From assembly GCA_033875255.1 (NCBI GenBank), contig JAWZSN010000021.1:34542-98541 (forward strand): a DNA stretch of 64,000 nucleotides, read 5' to 3'. The translations under genes were made by a program, and so were the position numbers. The notes below the pieces were generated by a model. That model was not told the origin of the DNA and did no database searches. It saw only the letters and a program-made list of their open reading frames with translations. Position 1 is the stretch's first letter; the number at the start of each line of letters is the position of its first letter. Below are positions 63,745 through 64,000 of this stretch, in pieces. Source of the DNA: Marinimicrococcus sp033875255. GTDB taxonomy: Bacteria; Pseudomonadota; Alphaproteobacteria; Geminicoccales; Geminicoccaceae.

Positions 63745-63778
63745 AAAGGCCCGCTGTCATTTCTGACAGCGGACCTTT
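63745..63778. terminator. Strong hairpin terminator
   Basis: AAAGGCCCGCTGTCA and TGACAGCGGACCTTT pair over 15 positions with one mismatch, loop TTTC, followed on the plus strand by TTTTG and on the minus strand by TTTGCGC. It can end the secreted-protein transcript and/or the rrn-tRNA transcript coming from the right. Confidence 0.8.
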
Positions 63779-63787
63779 TGCGGTGTC

Positions 63788-63864
<77 letters not shown>

Positions 63865-63901
63865 GGCGGTGTTGGGGCGTGTGGTGTTCCGGGTGCTGGC
63901 A

Positions 63902-64000
63902 TGGCCTGGCGGCGACCTACTCTCCCACGTCTTGTGACGCAGTACCATTGGCGCGGAGGGGTTTCACGGCCGAGTTCGGAATGGGATCGGGTGGGTCACC
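63902..64000 (-). rRNA. 5S ribosomal RNA, 3' part (cut by window)
   Basis: Minus strand ends GTGGGAGAGTAGGTCGCCGC, the conserved 5S 3' region, with the CCGAACTCGG and GTGAAACCCCTC-type segments upstream. About 99 bases are present; the 5' end and the rest of the rrn operon lie beyond the right edge. Confidence 0.93.

Overview
This window comes from a very GC-rich bacterial chromosome, most likely an alphaproteobacterium close to the Rhodospirillales or Geminicoccales. The evidence is gene content: a TrcR/DUF1013 cell-cycle regulator, a DUF3126 protein, a DUF6867-type membrane protein inside a liv operon, iron-box sites resembling alphaproteobacterial Irr boxes, and an alphaproteobacterial-type S21 gene. 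It carries many uptake systems: phosphonate, branched-chain amino acid, peptide and purine nucleoside. Family assignments are from recognition of the sequence; no database was searched.

Layout. 1-5.5 kb (minus): phnC-phnD-phnE, with a candidate Pho box in front, translationally coupled to a type I secretion ATPase and HlyD adaptor. 5.7-6.5 kb: a decayed IS5-family transposase beside a methyltransferase tail. 6.5-9.5 kb: acetyltransferase, tRNA-Ser, a secreted protein, and the bfd-bfr iron-storage pair, with two candidate Irr boxes between bfd and a divergent small gene. 9.5-16.2 kb (plus): a complete liv operon plus a small membrane protein and binding protein, then an M20 amidohydrolase. 16.7-24.6 kb (minus): a five-gene peptide ABC importer coupled to an M20 dipeptidase and an Ldh2-type dehydrogenase. 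24.7-34.4 kb: trcR, a short-chain dehydrogenase, a LivH-like permease with an extra N-terminal domain, a MarR-controlled efflux pump, rpsU, a DUF559 nuclease-like protein, a redoxin/prolyl-hydroxylase fusion, and an ATP-grasp protein. 34.5 kb: propionyl-CoA synthetase.

36.7-43.9 kb (plus) is the most unusual block. An ABC exporter with a degenerate, interrupted ATPase domain is followed without a real gap by a stand-alone cyclic-nucleotide-binding protein, a class III adenylate/guanylate cyclase and an FkbM methyltransferase. It then runs into phosphatidylserine decarboxylase, phosphatidylserine synthase and a second CDP-alcohol phosphotransferase. It reads as a self-contained cyclic-nucleotide-controlled membrane module attached to phospholipid synthesis.

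44-47.6 kb: universal stress protein, DsbB, a DedA-like protein, an SPFH/NfeD pair and tRNA-Leu. 47.8-57.4 kb (plus): a purine salvage and catabolism operon (uraH, xdhABC, and a BMP-type nucleoside ABC importer). 58-62.8 kb: two small proteins, a NarX-type sensor kinase, and a convergent LuxR-type regulator coupled to a TPR-secretin lipoprotein. The right edge holds a secreted Cys-rich protein, initiator tRNA-Met and the 3' end of a 5S rRNA gene (minus), the tail of an rrn operon.
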